A stretch of 64,000 bases of DNA from Hymenochaete sp. R1 (GCA_019400425.1 JAFREE010000005.1:186001-250000); one strand, 5' to 3'; positions 34,568 to 46,289 are shown, counted from the first letter of the stretch. The notes: a model not told the origin generated them from the letters alone. Numbers and translations are program-made.

Positions 34568-36230
34568 TTACGGCATCCTGAATATGACGACTCCTGCTCG
34601 GTCAGAATGTACCTTCTTCTGCACTTCCTCGCTGTCTTGACTGCACACAGCAGCAATAAGTAATAACGCTAAAGCATTTCCCAGTATCTCTTTTCCCTCT
34701 CCCAGCTTGCTCGTCCACTTTTTGCCCTTCTCACTTTGGCTCATGCTATTCTGAGGCTCAAATCTGTCCCAATCAGTGCAGAGGTCGACATATTCGAACA
34801 AGGCATCTAGGATAGCCTTGAATCCCGGACCTCCGTCCGCTCTGTTTTCACCTGAATTGATTTTAGTGCCCACTTGAGTCGGTGGCAACTCAGACTTTAA
34901 CCCGTGAATGTGCTTCAGTGTGTATACGTTCCATGCAATAAGTGGTACACCGTCTCTCGCGGGGAGTACGATAGCTGGGCACCCGTTAAGTAATGTGTAC
35001 TTGAGCGCGCTCTCACCGGGACGAGCGGAGCTAGTCCATATATTGGAGCGGAAAGGTGCTATGCCGAGGATCGTGATCACGATGCGACGAGGACCAGGCG
35101 TTGAAGAGTCGGGTGTTAGGCTGGGGTCTGCAGCGGGAGCGTCATCACGATTATGATGCTTGAGTTTGGGCATGTGGATCTTTGATAAGACCGAGTGTTT
35201 TTGTGATTCTATGTCGGCTGAGCTGGCATCGCGAGGAGGCTCACAGAACATGATCGTTGACGAGCATTCGTGGAGAATGGTCGTGCCAATCTTGTAGTCT
35301 CCTATGAGGTTAAGTCAAAAATAGTAGAACCAAGGGGTATTATGATTGACATTACCTCCGAGAAACGGTCCATGACAAAAGATCACGTCTGGTTTCATGG
35401 CTCTGGGTACGAGAGGTCGCCTGCCACTGGCAAACAAATATGGGTTGAACCACCCCTTCTCTATAGCCAAGTACCCCTTCACGTCTGCGAACAATCCCTT
35501 GTTTGCGTCACCATCGTGTACAGAGCCCCGGAAGAATCCCAAATGAGCATCGGTTATCGCGTGTCTGTACTTCAGAGTGATGATGAGCTCCTTCACTGCG
35601 GTCGTCTCAAGGCGTGCTGATGGGTCTTCCATCAAGCTTTCTATTGGAGTTTCGATGAGGAGGTCATCTGCGACAGAAGTCACCGCCTGCGAACCCAATT
35701 GAGAGACGGCTTCGACAAGAACGCTATCCCCGAGGGAGCCTGTAACCAAATCAGCGGGACCCAATGCAGGAGATGCTATAGCAGCGGTTCCGCCCTACTG
35801 AACATTCAAAATTCGCGAGCTAAAAAGAAAAGGATGGGAGAACTCACGGTGCCCACAAGGACTGCTTCAATTACCAAGTCGCGAAACCGAATGCAAGGTA
35901 GAAAAATCGGACTCGAGTCGCCCCACTGCAATGACATACCCATCAATATCTTGCTTCGTAGACAATGAGAGTAGACGTACTGCAGATAAACAAACAATAT
36001 TCGTCCCTGTTGCCCTCAGGCTCTCATAAGTGGATAGAACAACTCTCCCTGTCATCGACTATAATAATAAGTTTAGTCAGTACTTCGTTAGGCCACGCAG
36101 ATTTACAGAACACAAACACCTCAACCAGCTTCCGAACAATCCAAGAAGCTTCTTTCTCTTCCTCCGCCTTCGAGTCTTCGTTCGTGACGACAGTGTCATT
36201 CACTGGTGCAAGTGGGGATTTTTGGACCAT
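34568..36230 (-). CDS. Family 3 uncharacterised protein, copy 1
   Basis: Five exons on the reverse strand give about 480 residues: MVQKSPLAPVNDTVVTN with an acidic E/D/K run and ASWIVRKLVE; SMTGRVVLSTYESLRATGTN; WGDSSPIFLPCIRFRDLVIE; a long exon from GGTAAIASPALGPADLV to MKPDVIFCHGPFLGG; and a last exon from DYKIGTTILHE to DRAGVVIFRMP. It is a clear paralogue of 58388-60099 with the same intron positions. No known domain was recognised. A Gly/Ala-rich hydrophobic stretch starts exon 4; the last exon has PGPRRIVITILGIAPF and a conserved NIWTSSARPGES. No signal peptide. The function is unknown. The copy appears intact: no stop or frameshift inside the model. Confidence 0.75.
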
Positions 36231-36784
36231 GACGACAACTTCAAGTTCAGGTTACGAATTGAGGTTGACTGCTGAGATACAGGTCTGAGATTCCCTACGG
36301 TCTCGCCATATAAAAAGGATGCTTCCAATATCCAGCCATTGACGTCAACGCTCTGCGAAACGCAAGAGTGGACGTGCTGGAAGAGGGTAGCCGGCTCGAC
36401 CCGTCGTCATCGTATCGATGGAGAATGTAAAGCAATTGGAGCATGGAGGGAGCTTCAGCATCAGCTGCTTCGGACGTATTCTGCGATGCTGTGCCAGTGA
36501 TTCGTGGTCGTCAGAGTTGTGATTTCGCTTGGATTTCAGAATTGGGCCGTAGGATGATATCGTCATGGCGGTTTGGTGAGTGGGAACTAGTTCTGGGTTG
36601 CAAGAAACGCGACCAATTTTTTCTCGTCCCTAGCCGATGACTTTGCTTTTGAAGTCAATAGTTCTTAGTCTGTGAAGTCCGTATTGCTCATTTCACGCGT
36701 CCAATGGCGCTCGGCAGAGTTACTATCCATTTATTACGCATATGGGCACCTTATCACGCTGTATATAGAAAGTAATCTAGAAAA
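36231..36784. other. Intergenic between family 3 copy 1 and family 1 copy A
   Basis: 554 bp; no supported gene. Short open frames lack splice patterns or family signals. Confidence 0.35.
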
Positions 36785-37722
36785 TTACCGGGCGCTAGCC
36801 TCAGTGTCTACGCCGTTTGGCCTTTCGGCCTTACTTTCAGATGTATTTCGACTTTCCGACCCGTCCGCTGCCATTCTATCGATGTCAAAATGGAGTGGAG
36901 GTTTTAAGAAAGCATCCCTGTAGTCGTTCAATCTGGTCCGATATTTCCTGACCCGTTTTGTCGCAGTAAGAATGTCGTCCACGGATACCTTTTCCGATAG
37001 GTCACCAAACAAATCGCTATGCAAGAATGTGTTGAGATGGGTCTCCGATAGGCCTTTTAGTAAGTTTGTTAACCGAGTCGCAAGCTCAATGCCGGTAGTT
37101 TCGATGGTAAGGCTGTTGAACAGCTCACAGAAAGCTTCTCTTGCTTTGCAACTCACGGAAAGGATACCAACTTCGGCATTCTCAGAGGTTTCCACATGGG
37201 GACACTTGTAATCGCTTCCTGAGAGAAAAGGCGCAACCTGATCATCGAAAACTTCGCAAATAACTGTCTTGATACCCGCTTTGGCTTGTATATAATGCTT
37301 CGTAGCGGCTGTGCGTGCATTCGCCGCAGGTTGTCGTACGACTTCCCTTCCTTCGTCAGTTTGGTAGTGGAAATGCCAAATGTGCCGCAGAACCCAGATG
37401 GAACCAATGAAATCCAGTTCTCCTTCAGCGACCTATAACGTAAGTGTTGGTGTTAACATTTTTGGCGGCATATTCGCAGGTGTCATGCACGTACTTTGAG
37501 TTGCCTATCGTCACCGCTGAGTTGTTTGATTCTGTTGAGAACCAGGTCATGAACAAAACGCTTGATCCTAGAGGCACTGGTGAATGCACCCCTTTTCACC
37601 GACAGCTGACTCGCCCTCAGATCGAGGAGAGGATGGAATGAGGCTATTCCATCCTCTAGGGCCTCTATTCCATAAATGCGCTCCTTGAAACTCTCCATGG
37701 CTTGTTTGTAGGCTGCAGACAT
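36785..37722 (-). CDS. Family 1 uncharacterised protein, copy A (intact)
   Basis: Exon 1 (37722 to about 37498) starts MSAAYKQAMESFKERIYGI and ends DDRQLK before a donor GTACGTGC. After an intron of about 66 bp, exon 2 (about 37431 to 36785) starts VAEGELDFIGSIWVLRHI and runs without a stop to the end. The total is about 290 residues. Landmarks shared with the other copies are the helical N-terminal exon, the G-x-I-W motif at the start of exon 2, and DDILTATKRVRKY with a following P-L-x-x-D near the C-terminus. The tail is short and polar. No known domain, signal peptide or membrane segment was recognised. Family copies D and B are broken, so this copy and C may be the only working ones. Confidence 0.72.
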
Positions 37723-38478
37723 GCCAGAAGACGGAATGACTGGGTTTCCTAGATGTCGGTGGGAATGGTGCAACGATCAAGACCTTCAATAGGACTTGAA
37801 AAGCTTAACCTCGTCTCTTCGACAAAAGAGAGGAGCACGTTATACGTAGAGGGTCTTGCTATTGAAGACGACCATCTTGTGTCAAAAAACCGGACGTGCA
37901 AACCAAAGCATCGAAAGAATATGAATGCAATAGTCTCGGTTAAACGGAAGCATACTTTCTTTGAAATTTAATTCTAGGTCCATTTTTGTCCGATACCTGT
38001 CGCAGTCCGTGACGGGTGATCCATGGTTCCAGCATCATGAGCATGCTGAAAGGTATTGTCGAGTTGTAGTACTAGTAGTTGTGAGGAGAGGACTCGGAGC
38101 GATGAGGTTCCCTCGAGCCGGAAGGTGGGAATATTTTAATCAAATATGGTAATTTGCGGGCCGGCTAAGAAAATCTATTGCTCACCGCGGAGTTCGGATG
38201 CCGACAAGAGCTTCTTGCCACTCGCAAATGAATCCAAATCAACCCGAGTCTTCCTTAGCGAATTGATTTAAGCGGACCTCAAAGTCGCAAGGTGATTGAA
38301 TCTCTGGAGACCCGATTACTCTACACGAGTTACTCGCGAAGGATAAGGATAAGAAGAGTCACGTCAGGCATTACTCGAAGGTGATACTGTTGTGTACAGA
38401 TATCCATGTAAATACATTGCATCTCGCAGAACGACGGGTCTTGGTTACCGTGCAGTGACATTGATCTTTCCTTCTCCG
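37723..38478. other. Intergenic between family 1 copies A and B
   Basis: 756 bp with no supported gene. The first 60 bp upstream of copy A resemble the flank of copy D. One ACTAGT lies at 38071. Confidence 0.4.
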
Positions 38479-39477
38479 CTAGTCGTTATACGAATTGATT
38501 GCCTTCTTCGAACGTGAACCATGTCCTTCACTGGCATCCGTCCCTTCATCTCCCTCTTCCCTAGTCCTCTTCTTCGCACCACCTTTAGCCTTCCCCTCCT
38601 TCTCCTGTTGTTCTTTTTTCGCATTTTTCTCGTTGTCAGATAAAAGGTCCCACCCAAGAGGTTCCTCGAGAAATTCCGTCAAGCATTTGTCCAACTCGGT
38701 CTGGTACTCTCTGGGTCTCTGAGTCTCGGCGAGGAGGTCTGTGATAGGACTTGAAGATCCGGTAGCAGTCCTAACCTGGAAGAGCGTATGAAGGGTCAGC
38801 ATTTCATGCAATTTACCGGATAGTTCCTCTTCTGTGGTACACTGGATGAAGACATTCAAGACTGCTTTCTTTGCATCGTCAAAGCTAATCCAGGCGGCCG
38901 AAGAACCCGGGCCCTGTGCTGACGATGAGACGCAATACCGCGTAAAGAACACGTCGTCAATATCTTTTGCTATGCTGAAGCTTCTCATCCAGCCCTCGAC
39001 TGAGCGTTCGAAGACCTCATCAAGCTTCGTGCGTGCTTTTTGGTAGTGACTCAATGTCATGGCCTTCATAGATCTGAGAGAGGCGGTACCCAGATCCTTC
39101 CTCTCTTCGGCCTTGTAGTAGTAGTATCAGACCTTCTCGATAAACCAGATAGAGCCAATATAGATCAACGTGTCACTGGCCACCTGTGAACGCCAAGAAC
39201 AAATACAGTCAATGTCCCATCTTGAAATGTGGCGTCAATTTCTTCCTTCTACTCACTAATGCACATTCATCGTCATCAGCAGCTAGCTCTGAGCTTTCAT
39301 GACCACCTTAGCGACAACATTGTTACATATCCTTGAAAGATTGCCTAGAGCACCCGGGGCAACTCGCCTGAAACTCTTGAATGCTATGAGGTGATTGGGG
39401 AGGGTCGATATAGCCTCTTCGACTGACTGGATGTCGCTGATCGCCTTATTAAGTCTCTGCTCACCTTCACTAGGCAT
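38479..39477 (-). pseudogene. Family 1 copy B, broken by a frameshift and a stop
   Basis: Exon 1 starts MPSEGEQRLNKAISDIQSVE and follows copies A and C to MKAQS, where the frame ends in TAG; the expected ELAADDDECAL continues in another frame, so one base has been gained or two lost near 39292. After an intron (about 39265-39187) exon 2 reads VASDTLIYIGSIWFIEKV, then TGA (39129-39127), then YYYYKAEERK, which aligns with YYHYIDEVGK of copy C. The stop stands where C has a Lys, A an Ile. The rest is open to 38479 and ends in a Lys/Arg/Glu-rich tail (KKRTREEGDEGTDAS). The Ser/Gly C-terminal region keeps the TDLLAETQRPREY motif. An alternative is that GTCTGATAC opens another intron, which would rescue the stop, but coding similarity continues through it. 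Confidence 0.65.
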
Positions 39478-39905
39478 GAAGCTGATGGAAGATCTAGTTC
39501 AGCAAATCGTGTGTGCCTGGTGAATGGACGGCGCACCAATGAGCAAGCAAAGAGAGCATAGTATGTTGACCTGGGAAAGCACCAGCGTCTTCCAGATATC
39601 GACGAGCAAAGGGCCCCTGGGACCATCCAACGGTCAAGAACAAACCGGGAATGTTAGAATGAGCTGCGTAGAAAAGGTCGCATCAGGCTTGCCCTTCACT
39701 GCTTATTCCGAGAAACAGTCCGTGATAATTTTCATCATCGTAAAAGAAAAAGAAGAAACATTTACAATACTCCGAGACTTGTGAGTCATCGGTTCATATA
39801 TTTGAACAAGGCGCTTCTTTTGTTCATCAAGAGTTTTGCGTCACGCCGCTTGAAGGAAAGAGACAGAAAGAGACAGAAGTAAAAGAAAAAAGATCCCCAT
39901 AAAGC
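39478..39905. other. Intergenic between family 1 copy B and fimbrin
   Basis: 428 bp, no gene recognised. It is the 3' side of fimbrin and the 5' side of copy B, both on the minus strand. GAGACAGAAA repeats occur near 39860. Confidence 0.35.
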
Positions 39906-42420
39906 TCAATTGCCTTCGAGGCTCATGAGACTTCCGACGAAGGTCATGATCTGCCAGATAGCTTAGCCCCCAAAACAAAATATACCTAGAAAACAAAACG
40001 ACGCACCAGTCTTGCTCTCACATCCACGATATCCTCCGGTACAACAAAGATCGTAGCCCCCAGCTTCCTCGCAATCGAGATAGCCAACTTCGCATTCTGC
40101 CTCCTCTCCTCATAGTCGCCCGACTCATTGATGTCTACCACCAAAGCCGGATCGACAACACCCGGCCTCAACCCCTCCAATAAGTCCAACACAAACACGC
40201 CTGTCGTCAAGCTCGGATCTTTGAAGCTCCGAATCGTACGCTTCGCCCCACCTTTGGCGGCCGTCGCATTCGCCCATTTGACCATCTCTGTGTCGCTGAT
40301 CTGGTGTCCGGCCTTCCCGCCAGCCTTGGAGAGCGTCTGCGTGATATGCATACGCATAAGCTGCCATACGAGCCCGAGCACAAGCTTCGGTCGCCCGTCG
40401 ACAATGTCCGCGCCCTGGATACCAACGAGGTGCATCGCGTTCTGCTTCCCGAGGTCGACGGCGTAGTTCGTGTTCTCCACGCTCTTGAAGCGCGAGAGCT
40501 TCGGCGCCGAGTCCTCGAGCTCGACTTCCTCGTCGTCCAATGCACGCTGGACGGCGCCGAGACGCGACCCTGTCGCGCGGCTTACGCGGCGCCAGATCAC
40601 GCTTCCGGGCAACACCTTGTCGAACGCTTGGAGGATGATGAGTCCGTCCTTGAGACTCTCAAAGAGGTTGTTCACGCTCGGATCGACGCCAAGCGAGTTG
40701 AGCCAGAGCGTAAACACGCGTGCCTCGCGCTCGCCTTCGGCATCAAAGTCCTCCACGATGCCGTAGTCCTTCTTCTCGGCCTCATCGAGCGGTGCGAGGC
40801 CGGGCCAGGTGTTGAAGAGGTTTGCGGTGAAGGCAAGGTTGAGACGTGGGTTCCCTGCGACGAGCGAAGCGGGTGTGAGGTACTTTCTGCACCCGATTCG
40901 GTCGGCGTTTTGAAGAACTTCCTCAGCACGTTCACGGACATCGGGGTTCTGTAGAGGTGCGCGAGAACATTCTTCGGGCTTCAGTTGATTAAGGAGGACG
41001 GTGTAGTTGGTCCCATCGGCGACGTCCTTCGAGAAATTGTTGACACGTTTGGGCCAGTTGGCCTGTTTCAGGTGGTAGTTGAACCACCGAAGGAGGATCT
41101 GGTCAGGCGTAAGCTTGAGCAAATCCTCGATCGTTTCGCCGTCTTCGCATAGGCGGTAAAGTTCCGGATGAAGCTTGATGTCGACATTGGCGAGCAGCCC
41201 TTTACGAATGATTTGCCAGATGAGGCCAAGGATAAGATGCTCTCGACCTTCTGAGATATCTGATGAGCCAATGTTGACGACCGAGCAACCTATACCGCGT
41301 GCAGATGTGATAACAACATTGTTGTTCTCGGTGATTTGGAACGCATTCAGAGGCTTGTTCGTTGGTTTGTTGAGAACACGAGTATCGATGGTATCCGGTA
41401 CAGAGTCGTTGATGAGCTTACAAAGAACCAACCCATCTCGACATTCATCGAAAATTTGCATAGTTTCTGTCGGAATCGGAAGGCGGTGACCGATATCGGC
41501 GTCACCCTCGAGGACCTAGCGCATGCAAAAAGCATTGTCAGATTTGATCACAATTTCACTTCATCGATCCGAGTGAAGTGGTAAAGAAGCTCGAAGAACA
41601 TACGCCGTTGATGTGATTCGTGAACTCGCTGCGCTCGTCCTCGTTGATGGTATGGCTAACATTAGCGTTGGAGCCCTTCACGGTGACCTTGCCAGCTCGT
41701 GTAGGCAGCACGGACGTCGGGGTTTGTTTCTTGAGTTTTGCGATGAGCTGGAGAACGGGCGAAGGGTCAGTCGAGAATGTACGTCGGATACTTTGCAACA
41801 TGTTCCAAAAAATTAACATACCTCCACCCAATCTTCCAACTCAACTTTTCCGCTAGCATCCACACTGACGTCCTTGAGAGTTTCCCGGACACGATCGTAC
41901 GATTCGCCGCTCTGTTGCAAAGCAGAGATTGCAGCTGATTTGTCAACACGACCAGGAGAGTCTGTAGGTATCATACTGTCAATATCGGATCAGTAATAGC
42001 GCATATATCGATGTAATAGGCTGGATAAAGTTGACTAAACTTGAATCGGTTGATGAGGTCGAACATCTCATCTCTCGAGACCTCGGGGTACTTTTTCTGT
42101 AACTTGAGCGCCTCCATGATTGATGGTTGTTGAGTACGAGACGATGGCGGGCCTAGAGGAGATGAAGGACGATCGAGAGGGAGAGAGACGGAACCCGTGC
42201 GAGTGGGTGTCAGTCTGCGAAATGGAGACGGGGATGGTGAGGGAGACTGGGCGCGCGTCTGAGGCGGTGAAGATGTTGACGATGATGTAAACGATCGGCC
42301 TCGACTGTGTCCTCCGTTGCCGTTGCCTCCGACGCCGTTGCCTCCGTTGTTGGCTGCAGCCTCGAAGCTGTTCGACCTCTCGTGAAACGACGCTATCCTG
42401 GCTTTCACGCTGACTGCCAT
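39906..42420 (-). CDS. SAC6: Fimbrin/plastin, actin-bundling protein
   Basis: The reverse strand starts at 42420 with MAVSVKARIASFHER and a Ser/Pro-rich stretch of about 85 residues, followed by an EF-hand-like region (YPEVSRDEMFDLINRF, VSVDASGKVELEDW). The long exon 41520-39999 holds the calponin-homology domains of both actin-binding modules: DGLVLCKLIND, LGLIWQIIRKGLL, LLRWFNYHLKQANWPKRVNNFSKDVADGTNY, then FTLWLNSLGVDPSVNNLFESLKDGLII, LVLGLVWQLMRMHI, WANATAAKGG. A short last exon codes IMTFVGSLMSLEGN. Fimbrin cross-links actin filaments in cortical patches, cables and the contractile ring. Four CH domains in the expected order fit the family; the N-terminal Ser/Pro extension is longer than in yeast Sac6. 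At least four introns. Confidence 0.93.
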
Positions 42421-43020
42421 CTTGCCGTCCAAAGAAAATGTGATCCTCAATCTTTGGTTCTCAAGTCTACTTATATGTGGACATTGGTCATCGGGACGTG
42501 CGTGGCATCCAGCCTGTGCCACCCTTTTGGCCTCGCTGCGCACACTGGCAATGCTGTTCATTGACCAATAATATCACTGCGGACGGACTGCGCATGCTCG
42601 ATTATGTCCGACCGCACGATTCATGTTCATGCCCATGTCTGTATCCACGCACCTGCCTTGACTCCCAACAAGAGACCTCTCGCAATTGGTTACTGATGTG
42701 ATTTTTTCGAAAAGATATCATCGATCCGGCATATAAGCTACCTATCAGGCCGTTTGGCTGAAGTAACGCCAGTCGTGCAAGTTACCCTGAAATTTCTAAC
42801 TTCTTCATTAATATTGGCCTTTTACCCTTGGACTAAGAGAGCGTGGGAAGTTAAAGCTTGTTATGGGTCGATCACTTACTCAGAACGACTGGTGCGACTA
42901 AGTACTGGGCGACGGGCTTGAGGGTATCTCTGCCCACTAAACTCGTGTTGTTGTACGTTCTCTTTCTTTTCAGAAAATAAGTACCATTCAATTCTTGATA
43001 TCTCACAAGTATACGTGCAG
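42421..43020. other. Fimbrin promoter and upstream flank of PIF1 remnant
   Basis: 600 bp. No gene recognised. The segment at 42870-43000 may contain eroded helicase sequence but no frame could be followed. Confidence 0.35.
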
Positions 43021-43561
43021 GATCCCTCGACGTAAAAACGTTGGCTACTCCGACATCGGGCTCATGAACAAACTCGCGGCCCAACAGCATACCTACCTTG
43101 CCTCAGACGACAGCTCCCTCGAAGACCCCACCCAACTCAAAAAGATCTTCGCAGACTTCAAAGCCCCTACGGAGCTCACCCTCAAAGCCGATGCACAGGT
43201 CATGCTCATCTTGAACATCGACGAGACACTCGTGAACGGGAGCATCGGGAACGTTGTGGGATTCGTCGACCCAAGCTCATTCGTGGAAGATAGATTCCAC
43301 TCTGTCGAAAGCGAGGAAAGAAGCGAGGATCAGAGTGCTAGCCCCACTGCGAAGAGCGAACGACTCTGGCCGGTCGTCGCATTCTCTATTCCTGGCGGGC
43401 ACACGAGAGAGATCATGGTATTACCCGAAAGGTTCGAAGTTGAGCTTCCGGGCGGAGGAGGCCATGCCATCAGGATGCAGCTCCCGCTTGTCCTCTCGTC
43501 CCTCGCGGGTGATGTCAATATTAATGCAAAAGTCTCGGTAGCAGATGCGGGTGCGCTTTAA
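43021..43561 (+). pseudogene. PIF1-family helicase C-terminal fragment
   Basis: After a possible acceptor (GTGCAG at 43015-43020) the frame reads IPRRKNVGYSDIGLMNKLA, then ADAQVMLILNIDETLVNGSI, GNVVGFVDPSS, WPVVAFSIPGG and IRMQLPLVLSSL before a stop at 43559. This is the PIF1 order G-A-Q-V-M-L-x-x-N, L-V-N-G-S-x-G-x-V-x-G-F, W-P-V-V, Q-x-P-L-x-L-x. In intact PIF1 the next segment is the S-I-H-K-x-Q-G-x-T block and the Y-V-A-L-S-R block; neither is here. The N-terminal ATPase half is also missing. So it is a truncated copy, either of the cellular helicase or of a Helitron-type helicase. It lies 420 bp before family 1 copy C. Confidence 0.7.
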
Positions 43562-43984
43562 GGTTGAAGGTATTTTGTTGTAGCGATCTGAATAATCGTC
43601 ATCAAGAGTCTCATGTCTCTCGAATCCAATAACCGTGATAAAGCACTAATATTAAATCATTGCGAAATGGGAACTGGCGATTCTGGAGCCATGCAAGAGG
43701 CCTTGATTTCACAGTCGACAGCCTGGGATCAAGCGTCTAGTCACGACTCAGCGTATCTGGTTTGCTTCCACCACGCCGTCCATTTATCCTTACACGTCAT
43801 TCTTAGTTTTGGCGCATTGCAGATGTTGAAGTGCAATATAGGCCCGAGGATAAAATGTAAGTGATTACGCCCCAGCTTACAGAGTATATTGTCCCTTCAC
43901 CCCTAGTCCTTCTTCCCCGTTTCCGTACTCCTTTTATCACCACAACCTGCACGCACTGAGGATCTCTATCTCCCGAATCACTAC
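43562..43984. other. Intergenic: promoter of family 1 copy C
   Basis: 423 bp; pyrimidine-rich just before the start (43890-43975), no gene recognised. Confidence 0.4.
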
Positions 43985-45039
43985 ATGTCTGACTACGATA
44001 ACAGAACTAGGGAGATCCTCGATAGAATCACCTCTGCGACGAAAGCTATTCCCGCTTTCAAAGAGCTTATGAATCACAAAGCACGACATAATCATTCAGC
44101 GAAAGACAATTTCCGGTCACTTGCATTGGTCAAGAAGAATGCTCAGTTGGCAATAATGGCCAAAGTACGTGACGTAGCTGGTAACGACAGGGAAGCTGAG
44201 GTGAGTTCCATTTCTGCTATCAGTTGTGCTAGGTATTCATTCTATGACAGGCTATCGGATACGAACTTGACTGTCATGGTGTCATCTGGATGTTTGAGCG
44301 TATAAAATACTACCATTATATTGACGAGGTGGGTAAGAAGGCAACCTACAGCCTCGTAAATGGGGCTAGGAATTCGGCGGGCAACCAGTACATTTTAAAC
44401 GCCAAGCCGGCGCTTGAAGGCTTGCTCAGCATAGCTCTTGACGATTGGATGGCCATGTTCTGTGTAGGTGCAAATTCCATCCAGTATTCTGGCACGGCGG
44501 TCTCTCAGACAGTAGCGAGCAAAGATAATGGACTCATGGTTTGGGTCAACAAGGAAGATGCAAAAAAGAAACTTTGTGAGCTGTTCTCCGATGACAACGG
44601 TACAAAAACTGTCGACGAACTCGGGCGAGGACTGAAAAGCCTACTCAAAGTTCAGTTGGCTGCTCCCTTTGGGCAAACAGACGACCCGCCGCGCTTCTTC
44701 GACTATCTAGCCGAGGATATCTGGGAAGACGACTCGTCTTTAAATAAGCCCATCGAAGACATTCTGGCAATGACAGCAGGACTTAGGGAGTATAATGCCG
44801 AATTTCAGAGGTTCTTTGCCATATTTCGGGGCGCTCCTCTCAAGTATGACGTAGAAGCAAGACGTGTCGTGACGCAGACTGGTGCCAGTGTTGGAACTGG
44901 ACCATCGCGTGAAGACGCGGCTCAAGAAGGTCAAGGCTCAGGATCCGGAAGGAAACGCGCTCGGGCTGGCAAAGGTCCAGAGGGAGAAGAAACGAATGTG
45001 GGTGCGAGCAAGGAACCGAAGCTTCAGAGGAATCGTTGA
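43985..45039 (+). CDS. Family 1 uncharacterised protein, copy C (intact)
   Basis: Exon 1 (43985-44200) codes MSDYDNRTREILDRITSATK... to GNDREAE; donor GTGAGT at 44201. After an intron of about 50 bp, exon 2 (from about 44252) starts AIGYELDCHGVIWMFERI and is open to 45039, giving about 335 residues. The C-terminal third keeps EDILAMTAGLREY and PLKYDVE, then a Gly/Lys/Arg/Glu-rich tail (GSGRKRARAGKGPEGEE) that looks like a nuclear localisation signal. Copy B has a similar basic tail; A does not. No known domain was recognised. The N-terminal exon is rich in heptad-like leucines and lysines. The gene is the only plus-strand intact copy, directly downstream of the PIF1 remnant. Confidence 0.75.
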
Positions 45040-45682
45040 AGAGAGGCAGTCACATGGGCGTTGGTCGTGAGACTCGGCGTTGTTTTCATTCCTTTATACG
45101 TTCAATAAATTGTACAAGATCTAAAGCTCGAAAGGAGATTGATTTGTTGAGATGATTGAACTCCAGATTCCGAAATTCTTAGGAAGTAGCGTGTATAAGA
45201 CTACTAAGAGAAAGGTATCTCGATACGCACGTATATACGTGGACAAGTACACGACTCTCAGCCCATTCTATACCGGCAGAGCTCAAGGCCGACGACCAAC
45301 AAAGCCCGGAATGCGTACGATGACGGCGTTACGTTGGGGGATGATATGATATCACTTCTCCTCGCACACTCGAATGCATTGAAATTTCAGTGACGGAAGA
45401 GCAAGAAAGCATTAAAAGTGGTAGCATCAGACCTGACGTCAGTGAGAGACTTCACTCTTAACTCTACATCATCCATTGGTGTGTGCGTCTTCAATAGCCA
45501 CTTTCGCCGCGCCACCTCCGATAACAATAATTGGAGCACAAAGACAGAGACAGAATGTCTATAAGAAGCTTCAGTTCGAATCGACTGAGGAACAGAAACC
45601 CGTCTTTCTGACAAACAAACCACCACGAGTCATTCACAACTAAATCTTTCTGATTCGACCTTTATAACAAACTCCTTTTAAC
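45040..45682. other. Intergenic region before a small hydrophilic protein
   Basis: 643 bp with no gene recognised. Part of it near 45600-45680 is the promoter of the following gene. Confidence 0.4.
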
Positions 45683-46110
45683 ATGTCGACCGACTTCAAG
45701 GGAATGCGCGGTGGTAAGCCCATCTATTACCGCTTCTCTTCATCGCAGCCACTCATCGTCTCATATCACCACCATCGTCCATAGGTGTTACCAAATCCGA
45801 AGCAGACTCACTCACCCACAATCCAGACGGCACCCTCATCTTCGGTAATACAACCGTCGTAGACTCAGATCCATACGCCCCGCCCCCCGCCGCTTCTGAC
45901 ACTCTGCAGGGCGCAACGTCTCAAGACGTGCACGGTGGGCTCGGACACCCCGGTTCGGGGCAGACGAGCAATGAGATGAGGCATGATGCGCAGAAGCATC
46001 GTAACAAGCAGGGGCTTGGAGGCCAGGAGCAATGGGGTCCTGGGAAGGAGACTGGGTTGAAGAGGAGTGACGATGAGAGGCAACGAGACTTCAATTTGGA
46101 CCAGAATTAG
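45683..46110 (+). CDS. Small hydrophilic protein, uncharacterised
   Basis: Two exons: MSTDFKGMRG (45683-45713) and, after an intron ending at CATAG near 45784, GVTKSEADSLTHNPDGTLIFG to DFNLDQN, giving about 120 residues. It has no hydrophobic segment. The C-terminal half is rich in Gly, Gln, His, Lys and Asp (HPGSGQTSNEMRHD, KHRNKQGLGGQEQWGPGKET), a make-up reminiscent of hydrophilin or stress-related small proteins, though I cannot place it in a named family. The reading frame crosses the splice site in phase and ends in TAG at 46108. It overlaps no other gene; the GST gene converges from the other strand 180 bp away. Confidence 0.7.
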
Positions 46111-46289
46111 GCTTTGATTCATAGTAGTAAACGGTTCGGCCGATGAAACCTTGTATTAGCTAGTGAAATGCACTTAAGATAATGTCGTATCAAAGCGTTC
46201 TTCCGAAATGAGAAAAGCCGTACCAATAGATATTTCTCTATTGTAACCGAGTCGAAAAAAATTCATTCCGAGAAAGAAGCACATACATG

